Counted from the stretch's first letter, positions 1-7,985 are shown. The stretch: DNA of 9,415 bases from Nitrospirales bacterium (GCA_029261305.1 JAJDBO010000124.1:1-9415); one strand, 5' to 3'. Notes: generated by a model from the sequence alone, not told the origin. Numbers and translations are program-made.

Positions 1-226
1 GTTGCGCAAAGAGCAAATTGAAATGATAGCTCTTTGAGCCAATAGCTTGATTCTTTAACACGCGCGACAACGTGCCGAGTTGAATGGAGGGAAACTTCGA
101 ATATCCAAACGGCATCGCGAGCAGGGCAATTTGCGGCTGTCTGTGAGGATCAATCCAAGGTTCATCTTCAATAGGAGATAGACTAGCTTCAGAAGACGGG
201 TCGATAGTAATAAGTGAATCAGGCAT
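1..226 (-). CDS. Partial B12-binding radical SAM protein, RiPP-maturation type (N-terminus only)
   Basis: An open frame starts at the ATG at 226-224 and runs off the left edge, giving 75 residues without a stop. After an acidic leader of about 30 residues comes IALLAMPFGYSKFPSIQLG (residues 33-51), then a helix (LSRVLKNQ) and HFNLLFAQ. This strand, 'MPF...PSIxLG', helix, 'xNLxFA' pattern is what I recall for the N-terminal cobalamin-binding-like domain of RiPP-maturation radical SAM proteins (rSAM 'ocin' type), which modify peptide backbones or side chains. The CxxxCxxC cluster motif would lie outside the window, so the radical SAM assignment is inferred from the N-terminal domain alone. The start overlaps the stop of the upstream dehydratase gene (ATGCCTGA), so the two are probably translationally coupled in one operon. 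A generic B12-binding radical SAM enzyme is the main alternative. Confidence 0.6.
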   Translation of the reverse strand, partial: MPDSLITIDPSSEASLSPIEDEPWIDPHRQPQIALLAMPFGYSKFPSIQLGTLSRVLKNQAIGSKSYHFNLLFAQ

Positions 227-557
227 TGCTTGCGAACACCCGATCGGCTTTGGCTGCGAAAAAGAAATCGCTCTCGGTCAGCCCCTGAATCTTATGCGTC
301 CATATTTCCACTTTGCACTTACCCCATGCCAAGAATAAATCAGGGTGATGACCTTGGGCTTCTGCAATTGCGCCGACCTTATTCACAAAATCAAGAGCCT
401 CGGCAAAATTCTTAAACGAATACTCTCGTTCCAGATGCCCTTGGGCATTAAATGTCCAACCTGTTTCCAATTCACCAAGTAATTCCTGAGCCTTTCCCGG
501 GTCAACAGCTGGCACCCCACCCCGACATGGCACACATTCATTATCCGCTAGACTCAT
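219..557 (-). CDS. phhB: Pterin-4a-carbinolamine dehydratase (4a-hydroxytetrahydrobiopterin dehydratase)
   Basis: This 112-residue protein has the full length and hallmark motifs of the PCD/DCoH family. The family dehydrates 4a-hydroxytetrahydropterin to quinonoid dihydropterin, recycling the cofactor of aromatic amino acid hydroxylases; in many bacteria it also has a role in molybdopterin or folate-related chemistry. Visible signatures are the N-terminal CVPCRGGVPA (residues 8-17), the W-F strand near residue 34, the active-site histidine pair followed by proline (H70 H71 P72), the VEIWTHKIQGLT segment (T87, H88) and the closing DFFFAAKAD. The start at 557 is supported by a strong AAGGAGGA at 562-569. 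No aromatic amino acid hydroxylase is visible nearby. Instead the gene overlaps by 8 nt a downstream gene that looks like a radical SAM enzyme. The family call is secure; the physiological substrate is not. Confidence 0.93.
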   Translation of the reverse strand: MSLADNECVPCRGGVPAVDPGKAQELLGELETGWTFNAQGHLEREYSFKNFAEALDFVNKVGAIAEAQGHHPDLFLAWGKCKVEIWTHKIQGLTESDFFFAAKADRVFASNA

Positions 558-561
558 ATAT

Positions 562-569
562 TCCTCCTT
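562..569 (-). promoter_or_regulatory. Ribosome binding site of the dehydratase gene
   Basis: On the minus strand AAGGAGGA lies four bases before the ATG at 557-555. It is a near-perfect Shine-Dalgarno sequence and fixes the start of the dehydratase gene. Confidence 0.8.
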
Positions 570-756
570 ATGGAAATCGTAACAGCCCCAAACCCCCCAC
601 TTTTGAAAGGGAGGGTATGGGGAGAAAGGGATTTCTCTCAGGGTTGGGATTATAGTCTTCCAAAAACTAGATGCACAAATTTCTTGCCTCAGGAGGGATA
701 CGTTATGTCATACTGGTGAAATCATACCCGTATGTCTAATGAGACTACTCTTTAAG

Positions 757-764
757 AAGGAGGT
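757..764 (+). promoter_or_regulatory. Ribosome binding site of the zinc-ribbon gene
   Basis: AAGGAGGT lies five bases before the ATG at 770. It is a full match to the anti-Shine-Dalgarno complement and fixes the start of the 119-residue protein. Confidence 0.85.
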
Positions 765-769
765 GTTGC

Positions 770-1129
770 ATGGGGCCGACGAAAGCGATCGTGAAGGGTT
801 CTACCATCTGTGAGGCGAAGACCGGGAAGCTCATTAAAGATGGGCTGACAACTCCTGAAGCACTTCAGGATTATGCCAAACACCATTATATTGCCCTGCC
901 AGTGGTGAATAAGGCGTGTGAACCATGGATGCTGGATGGCGAACCAATTTATTGTTTACATGGGACACGGTATGAAAATCTCAACGACGAAGTGTTGCAT
1001 CTCTCGAAGTGTCCTGACTGTGGAGGCATGGGCATTCGGGATGATGAACCGATGGTTGAATCGGACTGCATCCGGTGCGTGTCCTGCGATCATGAGTTTG
1101 ATACCCGATTAGAAATGATGGAAAGCTAG
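770..1129 (+). CDS. Small zinc-ribbon protein of unknown function
   Basis: This 119-residue cytoplasmic protein has no signal peptide or membrane segment. I do not recognise a named family. The C-terminal third carries a probable treble-clef or zinc-ribbon site: C81-x2-C84 and C103-x2-C106 separated by 18 residues, with an extra Cys at 100 (CIRCVSC). The N-terminal half (residues 1-60) is mixed alpha/beta with isolated Cys at 14, 50 and 62. The start is fixed by an AAGGAGGT Shine-Dalgarno sequence. The gene stands alone on the plus strand between divergent and convergent neighbours and is closed by a strong terminator at 1215-1248. Zinc ribbons of this size commonly act as nucleic-acid binding or protein-interaction modules, but nothing here decides which. 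Confidence that it is a real gene is high; function is unknown. Confidence 0.8.
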   Translation: MGPTKAIVKGSTICEAKTGKLIKDGLTTPEALQDYAKHHYIALPVVNKACEPWMLDGEPIYCLHGTRYENLNDEVLHLSKCPDCGGMGIRDDEPMVESDCIRCVSCDHEFDTRLEMMES

Positions 1130-1214
1130 GATGTCGGCAACTGTTTTTCGCCGATGGCGACGGCACTATTTTTTCGAATTAAAGCATTGAGCAAGTATTG
1201 CCTTAATCCAAAAG

Positions 1215-1248
1215 AAAAGCCCTTGGGTATAATCCCAAGGGCTTTTTT
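1215..1248. terminator. Bidirectional rho-independent terminator
   Basis: A 13-bp perfect stem AAAAGCCCTTGGG (1215-1227) pairs with CCCAAGGGCTTTT (1234-1246) around a TATAAT loop. The plus strand ends in a run of six T. The A-rich left arm also gives a U-tract on the minus strand. It lies between the convergent zinc-ribbon gene (plus) and the His-rich exported protein gene (minus) and can serve both. Confidence 0.9.
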
Positions 1249-1277
1249 ATTTAGAAAAACAGTACAGGGGGAAACTC

Positions 1278-1778
1278 TCAATGGGAAAGAGGTGCTTGAG
1301 CCGTCATTTGCTCCTTTGGCCTTGCGGTGCGAAACGTGGCCTGCTCATTGCCGTTCAGCCCATCTTCATTCGGATCAATCCAGGTTTTGGTGGGGAATCC
1401 GATGGTGTCTTGTCCAGTTCCATAAAATAAGGGGTTGGCGATGATCACATAGGTCATGGGGTTGAGGGTTCCATCGGTTTGAAGCACGGTATATTGAGGG
1501 TCTCGTTTTTCGGGAAGCATGGGATGGTAACCAGCCATGATCATATGAATTCGATGGACCGTGACATGGACCACTTCTTCCCCGTTTTCATGTTTGTACA
1601 CCACGGCCATCATGCCGTTCGGAAGTAGGTCTGATTCATTAGTAAGTGGATGTTGAAAGGCGATGGGGTTGGGATGTTCGTGACAGGCCCAGGATTCTGA
1701 GGGGAGGCAAGCCAGGAGTACAACGGTTCCTCCCACTAACACCGTGGCCGTGTGGGTGAATAAGGATTTGGTCTTCAT
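1278..1778 (-). CDS. Small exported histidine-rich protein, unknown function
   Basis: The 166-residue product begins with a classical Sec signal peptide: MKTK, a hydrophobic core over residues 11-24, and likely signal peptidase I cleavage after SWA (residue 31). The mature protein would then start CHEH. It is rich in histidine (33, 35, 43, 63, 71, 75, 78, 85), including H71-x3-H75-x2-H78, and poor in cysteine. Near the C-terminus, DPNEDGLNGNE (135-145) resembles a short calcium-binding loop of the thrombospondin type 3 or EF-hand kind, though the ligand spacing is not exact. I do not recognise a family. The start is supported by AGGAGGG upstream of 1778. The gene lies 264 bases downstream of the large diheme gene on the same strand, so co-expression is possible, although a strong hairpin lies between them. 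Metal binding is suggested by the histidines only. Confidence 0.75.
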   Translation of the reverse strand: MKTKSLFTHTATVLVGGTVVLLACLPSESWACHEHPNPIAFQHPLTNESDLLPNGMMAVVYKHENGEEVVHVTVHRIHMIMAGYHPMLPEKRDPQYTVLQTDGTLNPMTYVIIANPLFYGTGQDTIGFPTKTWIDPNEDGLNGNEQATFRTARPKEQMTAQAPLSH

Positions 1779-1962
1779 GGAGACTCCCTCCTGTTCGTAA
1801 GGCCGGTTTTCTTTTCCCTCTTTTTACTTTATCGGCACGTTGGTGGAAATTCTGAAAGGAAAGAGTTGAAAAGGAGGGGTAGTCTTTGTTTGGGCTACGG
1901 CGTACTAAAGGGGTAGCGTCCCTTGCTGGGTATTTCACGCCCGTGTCTTTTGGAAGAGGGAG

Positions 1963-1989
1963 GCCCTTGGGTCGCAGTGACCCAAGGGC
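1963..1989. terminator. Strong hairpin downstream of the diheme gene, probable terminator without U-tract
   Basis: GCCCTTGGGTC (1963-1973) pairs perfectly with GACCCAAGGGC (1979-1989) over 11 bp around a five-base loop. It lies about 54 bases past the stop of the 1559-residue gene. On the minus strand it is followed by a pyrimidine-rich stretch (CCTCCCTCTTCC) rather than a T run, so it is not a canonical intrinsic terminator. It could be an mRNA 3'-end stabiliser. The remainder of the gap 1779-2042 shows no other gene. Confidence 0.55.
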
Positions 1990-2042
1990 TGTCATTGTTG
2001 GCTCGTCGTGGGTAGACGAGTTTTGCAATTCTTGATGCTGCA

Positions 2043-5000
2043 CTAGGAGCCAATTGTGATCACGGCTTCGGTTAATCCTTCCGTAAAGAGGAACCTTTTC
2101 CAGGGGCTACGGTGTCTCTCGAGAATCCCGCGGATTGATGTTGTTGCCCCCTTGGGAAGAGTCACAGAACTTCCTGGTGTCAGGAGCCCACCTTCCAATC
2201 GATGTACGGCGATTTCTGCCTGAGGGAGCGCTGTTCCTTTCCCATTTTGAGCACTGACTTGTGCGGTCCAGAAAGGCACAATGATTTCTGTGACCGTCTC
2301 GTTCATCACCACTTTTTTCCATGGCCCGCGAATGGCGCCATTGGTTCCTCGTACGGATATCTTGGCGTTCTTTGGAAGGGTCAGTGAACTTCCTGAGGCA
2401 AATGGGCTGTGTTTCACGCTATGGACTTGGAGTTGGGCATCGTCCACATCTTTTCCGAACTGGTCACGTGCCGCGAGCGTGGTGGTCCAAAAGGGGACCA
2501 CGACTTTTGAGAGTTCATCGGTAAAGCGTACTTTAGTCCATGGGCCTCGAATTGCGCCCAATGTACCTCTGACTGACACTTGCGCATTTTTTGGCAAGGT
2601 CAACTTGGCTCCTGAGGTAAAGGGATTTCCTTCCGCTCGGTGAACATAAATTTGAGCTCCAGGGACGGTTTGTCCTGCCTGATCTTGAGCCAGAAGTGGT
2701 GCGGTCCAGAATGGCACGATGATCTCGGTGGTTTCTTTATTCACGTTGACTCGTAGCCACGGACCTCGGATAGCTCCTGAAGTACCGCGAACAGAAATGG
2801 TCGCACCAGTGGGAACAGTGAACGAAGTTCCTGAAGTGGGTGGCGTGCCAGTCCATCTATTTAGATGAATGATGGCTTCACGTATGGTATCTCCCATTTG
2901 GTCTTGAGCTAGGATCTTTGTGGTGAAAAAGGGAACTGTGACCTCAGTCATGGAAGCAGCAATGGTCACTTTTTTCCATGCTCCTTGGATGTTTCCAATT
3001 TTGCCTCTCAGGTTGAAGGTTTTTCCCACCGGAAGGTCGAATTCTGTTCCTGAGGCGACCCATTTTTTTGTCTGAGAGATATAGACTAGGGCATCAGAAA
3101 TTTCTTTGTTGAATTGATCACGAGCCACAAGTCGCGCTGTGATGGCTGTGGGTTGATTGGCTTGTTCTGTTTCAGCTTCAGCCAGGGCTTGTGCCGAAAG
3201 GTTCCCTTCTGCGTCATAGGCAAAAAGAGAATAAATATAAACTGTACCTGGTTGGAGATTGGTATGAGAAAAAGTCAATTTGTTCGTGTCTGCCAACAAT
3301 TCATTCTTGTTGAAGATCCGATATCCGATCACTTCCACATTGTCTGTTGCAGCTTTCCACGATAAGTCAATTTGACTGGAAGAAATCACTTTTGGTGTGA
3401 CTGCTTCTGGAGTGGTTGGTGGGGTGGTGTCTGCCTCAGATTCAATTCTCACGGTGATATTGACAACGAGAGGCAATGAATTATCAGAGCCATCGTGGGC
3501 CGTAAATGTCACTGGGAAGCGGCCTTCATCTTCTGGACCCGTTTGCCACCTGAATTCCCACAGGAGATTGTTGATCTGTGTAAGTGTTGCGCTTTGAGGC
3601 ATTCCCTGGGTATTGAGTCTAATCGTATCGGTCGGATCTTGGTCACTCACCATTACTTGAAAGGTCACGAGGTCTCCACTCAGTACGGAGGGGGAATCCA
3701 CCGGACCAATTACCGGAGGATGGTTTTGCCCTTGAGGATCACCACCACCAGGTGGGTCCGTGTTTCCATCTCCGACCCTAAATTGCCGTGTGGTTTTGGT
3801 GAGATTCCCTTGGTGGTCTTTAACGCTTACGGAAATGAGGCCATTGCTGAGTGATTGAAGAGGTCTGGCGAGAGAAAGTGTCCATACATGATCGTTGGTG
3901 GGCCGAAGCTGGCCGGCAAGCTCCGTTCCTGCTGGAAGGCCATTCACATCGAAATTGGCGATGACGGATAAAGAGTTTACATTCAGACCAGTATAGTAGT
4001 CATGTGCTCCAATTTTTATCACCTCAATCCTAGAAGAGTTGAATCCGGCTCGAGGACTAGAGATGGTTAGAGTTGGTCGGGATTCGTCTGCGAACCATCC
4101 CACCGCATCTTTTCCTGGTTGAGTGATTGGGGCACCCAGGTCTATCCATCGAGCAAATAACATTTTTTCATCTTCGGTTAAAGCCGGAACCCCAGATCCT
4201 GGCGGAGGCATGATCGTGCCGGTGTAATCGATATCCGCCATATTTATTTCCGTTCTGTCGCCACCGCTGGGAAGGGTAGAGGCATTTCCGGGAACTGCTT
4301 CTGTTGGGTGGTCGGCATTGTTCCAGCCATCAAGGCGTTCGCCAAAAATCTTCCAGGTCAACAAGCTCCGTCGGGATTGGAATTTTCGAACATATCGGGA
4401 AGCATTACCTTGACGCCATCCAAAAGGCTGAACGAGAGAGGGAGTGCCATATTGTCCACCACTGTCATTTGCAAGCCTGTTATATGTATTGTCGTAACCT
4501 CCCACGAGGTCTTCATCGTCTAGCACCAATTTGGCTTCTTGCGTTCCAGTTTTGGAATGGCATTGGACACAAGACCGTTGCAAGATCGGTTTAATATCAC
4601 GGTAGAACTCAACGTCCACAGCACCTTGGGGAAAGGTTTTCACGGTTGGTTTTCCTTCACTATCTTTTGAAAGAACCGGAGTCGTATTGGCTAAATCTAA
4701 CACCCTGTAATCTGGCTGAGCCGCAGCAGTTTGATTAAAATGAAGGGGTTTTTGGGAATGGGCGTGACATCCTCCGCAATCATTCCGGACTTCCCCGGGA
4801 CGAACCTGATGCCAAGTTTGGGAATTGTTCAACACTCGTCCGTCTTTGTCGATGGTTTGAAATGTGAAAGGCACATCAGCAGGAATTTTGGCCAAAAAGC
4901 TAGTATCGGGATTGCCCTCAGGATCAAGAATTGGATTGCCTCCAGAATCATACTTGCGCAAAGGGATTTCTCCTAAAATGCGTAGGCGTTCATTGGCATG

Positions 5001-6722
5001 GTTTTGCCAATTACTTGAGGAATCTGAACTTGTCTTGTTATTTGGGCCGTAGCTCAGATGTGACGTGGGTTCCATGCCCAGGATGCGTACGGCGTAAATC
5101 TCGCTATCGTCATACAACCCTGCATCCGCACCTTGTGATCCCCAATTAGAGCTTGCGCCATTTTGGAAGGTATTGAAGGGGTCCAGTCCATCGTATGCCG
5201 CTTGTCCTGTCCCTGGCTTGGAGTCCCGTTTATAAAAACTTGATGTCCCGACTAGACCATACGGAGTGCCTTCGGGAAGCTCTGTTCGAAGTGACCCATC
5301 ATTTGGCAACCACGGCAGGGTTTGAGGTTCGGTGATGCCATAGATGGCTTGATAGGGGACGACGGCCTGAGGTTGTTGTTCGTTATACCTGGGATCATTT
5401 TTGATCGTGATGAGGTCCTTATGGTCATCAACTGGCGCTCCGCCTTGCAGAAGGTATAGCCCCGCGTCGTAGGCAGGACGATTGACGGGTCGTGAGAGGT
5501 GATTGGCTGGTCCAGGACTCCAGACCAATAAGAGATCGTTGTTTGGGGCACCACTTGGTTGGGTCACTTTTCCGGTTCGTTCGGATCCATTTCCATTGAG
5601 AAAGGGGGAGGCGTTGTCGTTGGGGTGTGTAAAGGGAGTGAGGGATTCGAGGCCAAAGGGAGAAAAAGGATACCGGCGAAATTGTTTTTTCCCATTGGAA
5701 AACCACCCGGTTTGTACGGAGGGGTTTGAGGCATCATTGGGATTCGGGCTTCCAAAGGCCATGGCCCCAGCAGGAACGGAAGGTGGAAACTTTAAGAACA
5801 TACCAAAGCCGTTATTGTTTTGATTGTAATATTCATCCACGACGATTGACCCATCAGACAATTGGGTTTGCCAGTGAAATCCATTTGGTGCCTTCATTGC
5901 ACTCATGAGCGGCCCCCAATTTCGCCCATCTGGATAAATGGACCACAGGCCCCACAGGCGTTGGTCTCGTAATCCTTGCGCTTCATAACTGGAAAACATT
6001 ACACGTCCATCCATGAGGACAGTCGGATGAAGGGCGCTACCTAAATTGAGGTGCCCAATGAATTCAACATTGGACCCATCTTGATCCATGACGAATAATT
6101 GTAAGTTTGGAAACGTAAAACTTTTATTGGGAAGAAATCCATTTCGGCTAGATGTAAAAATCAATTTGCCATTCGGTAATGGGGCGGGCCCGAGATTGAA
6201 AATGCCATAGCCGAGATAATTGGTTCCGGAGGGGTTTGCCGTGAGATGATCAGTTGACCATTTCCCTATTCCCGTGTTCGGCGTCCATTCCTGATGTGTG
6301 ATTTGGATATTTTCACGTGTACGAAGATTGATTTTGTAAATGTCTGATCCAGAACGAGGTGTACCCCGGCGTTGTGAATTCGAATTTGTGACATCATGGA
6401 TTTTCGCATAAAACACCCACTCCCCATCGAAGGACACGTTGGGGTCGAGTACCGCCCCATTTCCTCCAGCCACTAAAATTTCTTCTGTGCCATTAGGGTG
6501 AAGCAACATAAGATCAGTGCCAGCTTCAACCCTAATGGGATCTTTGATTTCAGGTATTTTCGTGATGACGTCGTCCCCGAATCGAGGTGCGCGTACATAC
6601 ACAATGTCATAGGTTATTTCTGGAGGAAGAGGAGTTTGGGCGATCACCGATTCTGCCATAAGGCTCAGGATCATGAATGAAAAAAATGATAAGCGGTGAA
6701 CAAAAGACCATGAACCTCTCAT
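2043..6722 (-). CDS. Giant exported diheme protein, hydrazine-synthase-alpha-like, with Ig/FN3 domains and C-terminal repeats
   Basis: The 1559-residue product has a signal peptide (hydrophobic core about residues 11-22, cleavage near VIAQ at 29). Residues about 65-490 carry PD40/beta-propeller-like blades such as DLMLLHPNGTEEI, LPNGKLIFTSSR and DGRVMFSS. Residues 611-653 (IPADVPFTFQTIDKDG, then WHQVRPGEVRNDCGGCH) match the pattern I know from the middle domain of hydrazine synthase alpha-like proteins and hold heme site one, C649-x2-C652-H653. A second cytochrome c domain follows, with FYRDIKPILQRSCVQCH (C718-H722) and MPPPG (M838, plausible distal ligand), closing with WIDLGAP. Then come an Ig-like domain (about 870-985), a cadherin/Ig-like domain (about 1000-1095), a fibronectin III domain (about 1098-1192) and five repeats (1196-1559). 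No anchor is visible, so it is probably periplasmic or secreted. True hydrazine synthase needs beta and gamma subunits, which are absent here; function is unknown. Confidence 0.85.
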   Translation of the reverse strand: MRGSWSFVHRLSFFSFMILSLMAESVIAQTPLPPEITYDIVYVRAPRFGDDVITKIPEIKDPIRVEAGTDLMLLHPNGTEEILVAGGNGAVLDPNVSFDGEWVFYAKIHDVTNSNSQRRGTPRSGSDIYKINLRTRENIQITHQEWTPNTGIGKWSTDHLTANPSGTNYLGYGIFNLGPAPLPNGKLIFTSSRNGFLPNKSFTFPNLQLFVMDQDGSNVEFIGHLNLGSALHPTVLMDGRVMFSSYEAQGLRDQRLWGLWSIYPDGRNWGPLMSAMKAPNGFHWQTQLSDGSIVVDEYYNQNNNGFGMFLKFPPSVPAGAMAFGSPNPNDASNPSVQTGWFSNGKKQFRRYPFSPFGLESLTPFTHPNDNASPFLNGNGSERTGKVTQPSGAPNNDLLLVWSPGPANHLSRPVNRPAYDAGLYLLQGGAPVDDHKDLITIKNDPRYNEQQPQAVVPYQAIYGITEPQTLPWLPNDGSLRTELPEGTPYGLVGTSSFYKRDSKPGTGQAAYDGLDPFNTFQNGASSNWGSQGADAGLYDDSEIYAVRILGMEPTSHLSYGPNNKTSSDSSSNWQNHANERLRILGEIPLRKYDSGGNPILDPEGNPDTSFLAKIPADVPFTFQTIDKDGRVLNNSQTWHQVRPGEVRNDCGGCHAHSQKPLHFNQTAAAQPDYRVLDLANTTPVLSKDSEGKPTVKTFPQGAVDVEFYRDIKPILQRSCVQCHSKTGTQEAKLVLDDEDLVGGYDNTYNRLANDSGGQYGTPSLVQPFGWRQGNASRYVRKFQSRRSLLTWKIFGERLDGWNNADHPTEAVPGNASTLPSGGDRTEINMADIDYTGTIMPPPGSGVPALTEDEKMLFARWIDLGAPITQPGKDAVGWFADESRPTLTISSPRAGFNSSRIEVIKIGAHDYYTGLNVNSLSVIANFDVNGLPAGTELAGQLRPTNDHVWTLSLARPLQSLSNGLISVSVKDHQGNLTKTTRQFRVGDGNTDPPGGGDPQGQNHPPVIGPVDSPSVLSGDLVTFQVMVSDQDPTDTIRLNTQGMPQSATLTQINNLLWEFRWQTGPEDEGRFPVTFTAHDGSDNSLPLVVNITVRIESEADTTPPTTPEAVTPKVISSSQIDLSWKAATDNVEVIGYRIFNKNELLADTNKLTFSHTNLQPGTVYIYSLFAYDAEGNLSAQALAEAETEQANQPTAITARLVARDQFNKEISDALVYISQTKKWVASGTEFDLPVGKTFNLRGKIGNIQGAWKKVTIAASMTEVTVPFFTTKILAQDQMGDTIREAIIHLNRWTGTPPTSGTSFTVPTGATISVRGTSGAIRGPWLRVNVNKETTEIIVPFWTAPLLAQDQAGQTVPGAQIYVHRAEGNPFTSGAKLTLPKNAQVSVRGTLGAIRGPWTKVRFTDELSKVVVPFWTTTLAARDQFGKDVDDAQLQVHSVKHSPFASGSSLTLPKNAKISVRGTNGAIRGPWKKVVMNETVTEIIVPFWTAQVSAQNGKGTALPQAEIAVHRLEGGLLTPGSSVTLPKGATTSIRGILERHRSPWKRFLFTEGLTEAVITIGS
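2046..3137 (-). repeat. Five tandem 72-73-residue repeats at the C-terminus of the diheme protein
   Basis: The units are 2922-3137 (72 residues), 2703-2921, 2484-2702, 2265-2483 and 2046-2264 (73 residues each), listed from N- to C-terminus. Shared positions are A(R/Q)DQ-G near the start, SG....TLPK.A mid-unit, the highly conserved RGT.GAIRGPW.KV, and a closing VPFWT. The central three are most alike. The first uses NIQGAWKKV and VPFFT, and the last has decayed to HRSPWKRF and ends TIGS. The regular unit and alternating hydrophobic strands suggest a small beta-sandwich per unit, possibly an adhesion or carbohydrate/surface-contact module. I do not recognise the family. Confidence 0.9.
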
Positions 6723-7075
6723 TGAGAAACCCCCAGTAAAAATTAAGCGGCAAATTAAATGCCAATGACCCGAATGAAACCGAACACAATCGGCCATCAG
6801 GTAGTTATCGTCCTCGGAGAATTTTCCTTGCCTGCCCCTTTCTTGAAGTTTTCATCATTCAATGGAAGAGCAAAAATATGAAAGAGCAAAAATCGGGCCT
6901 GGAAGAGAAAGTTAAAGAAATTCTATGGTTAGAAATTTTGTGAGGTATGTAGGTGAAATTATGCGAAGGCAATTAACGACAGAACAAATACGTAGAACCA
7001 AAAGTGTAGGTCTGGTGCGGAAGTCCTGAGTTCGATAAAGGGGGAGTCCTCCTTCGATAAAGCTTTGGCGGGCAG
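6723..7075. other. Gene-free stretch upstream of the diheme gene with short direct repeats
   Basis: No convincing gene is seen on either strand. The stretch must carry the promoter of the diheme gene (minus strand), but I cannot identify clear -35/-10 boxes. It contains a 12-bp direct repeat AAGAGCAAAAAT (6866-6877 and 6882-6893). Next to the IS3 end there is an imperfect direct repeat AGTCCT..TTCGATAAAG (7022-7040 and 7045-7062). Two tiny plus-strand frames (6878 and 6961, 21-22 codons) are not supported as genes. Confidence 0.5.
6730..6734 (-). promoter_or_regulatory. Ribosome binding site deciding the start of the diheme gene
   Basis: GGGGG lies seven bases before the ATG at 6722-6720 (TGGGGGTTTCTCA-ATG). 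The frame is open 25 codons further up to an ATG at 6797. However, the 6722 start places a proper signal peptide (MRGSWSFVHR then a hydrophobic core) at the very N-terminus, so it is preferred. Confidence 0.6.
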
Positions 7076-7083
7076 TGTAGTGG

Positions 7084-7985
<902 letters not shown>

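Larger units (their letters stand above)
558..769. other. Divergent intergenic region with a CATAC-CC-GTATG palindrome and a minimal leader-like ORF
   Basis: This gap separates two divergently transcribed genes and must hold both promoters, but I see no convincing -35/-10 pair. It contains AGGAGGG at 691-697 followed after seven bases by a five-codon frame ATG TCA TAC TGG TGA (705-719, peptide MSYW). An inverted repeat CATAC-CC-GTATG lies at 723-734. The palindrome sits 36 bases before the zinc-ribbon gene start and could be an operator. Its function is unproven. Confidence 0.35.

Noticed and set aside
1639..2043. 134-codon minus-strand open frame between the diheme gene and the His-rich gene
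   Set aside because: It overlaps the signal-peptide region of the well-supported 1278-1778 gene in another frame, needs a GTG start without a Shine-Dalgarno sequence, and has low-complexity coding-unlike composition.
2043..6722. Calling the giant protein hydrazine synthase (hzsA) itself
   Set aside because: Only the propeller, middle domain and heme pattern are shared. Beta and gamma subunits are absent, the C-terminal half is unrelated, and no tyrosine follows the first CXXCH closely.
6723..6797. N-terminal extension of the diheme protein to an ATG at 6797
   Set aside because: It would bury the signal peptide behind 25 residues and has a poor Shine-Dalgarno. The ATG at 6722 gives a standard Sec signal.
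6878..7029. Two tiny plus-strand frames starting at 6878 (21 codons) and 6961 (22 codons)
   Set aside because: They are very short, lack strong ribosome binding sites and have no recognisable homology; chance frames in an intergenic region are the simpler explanation.
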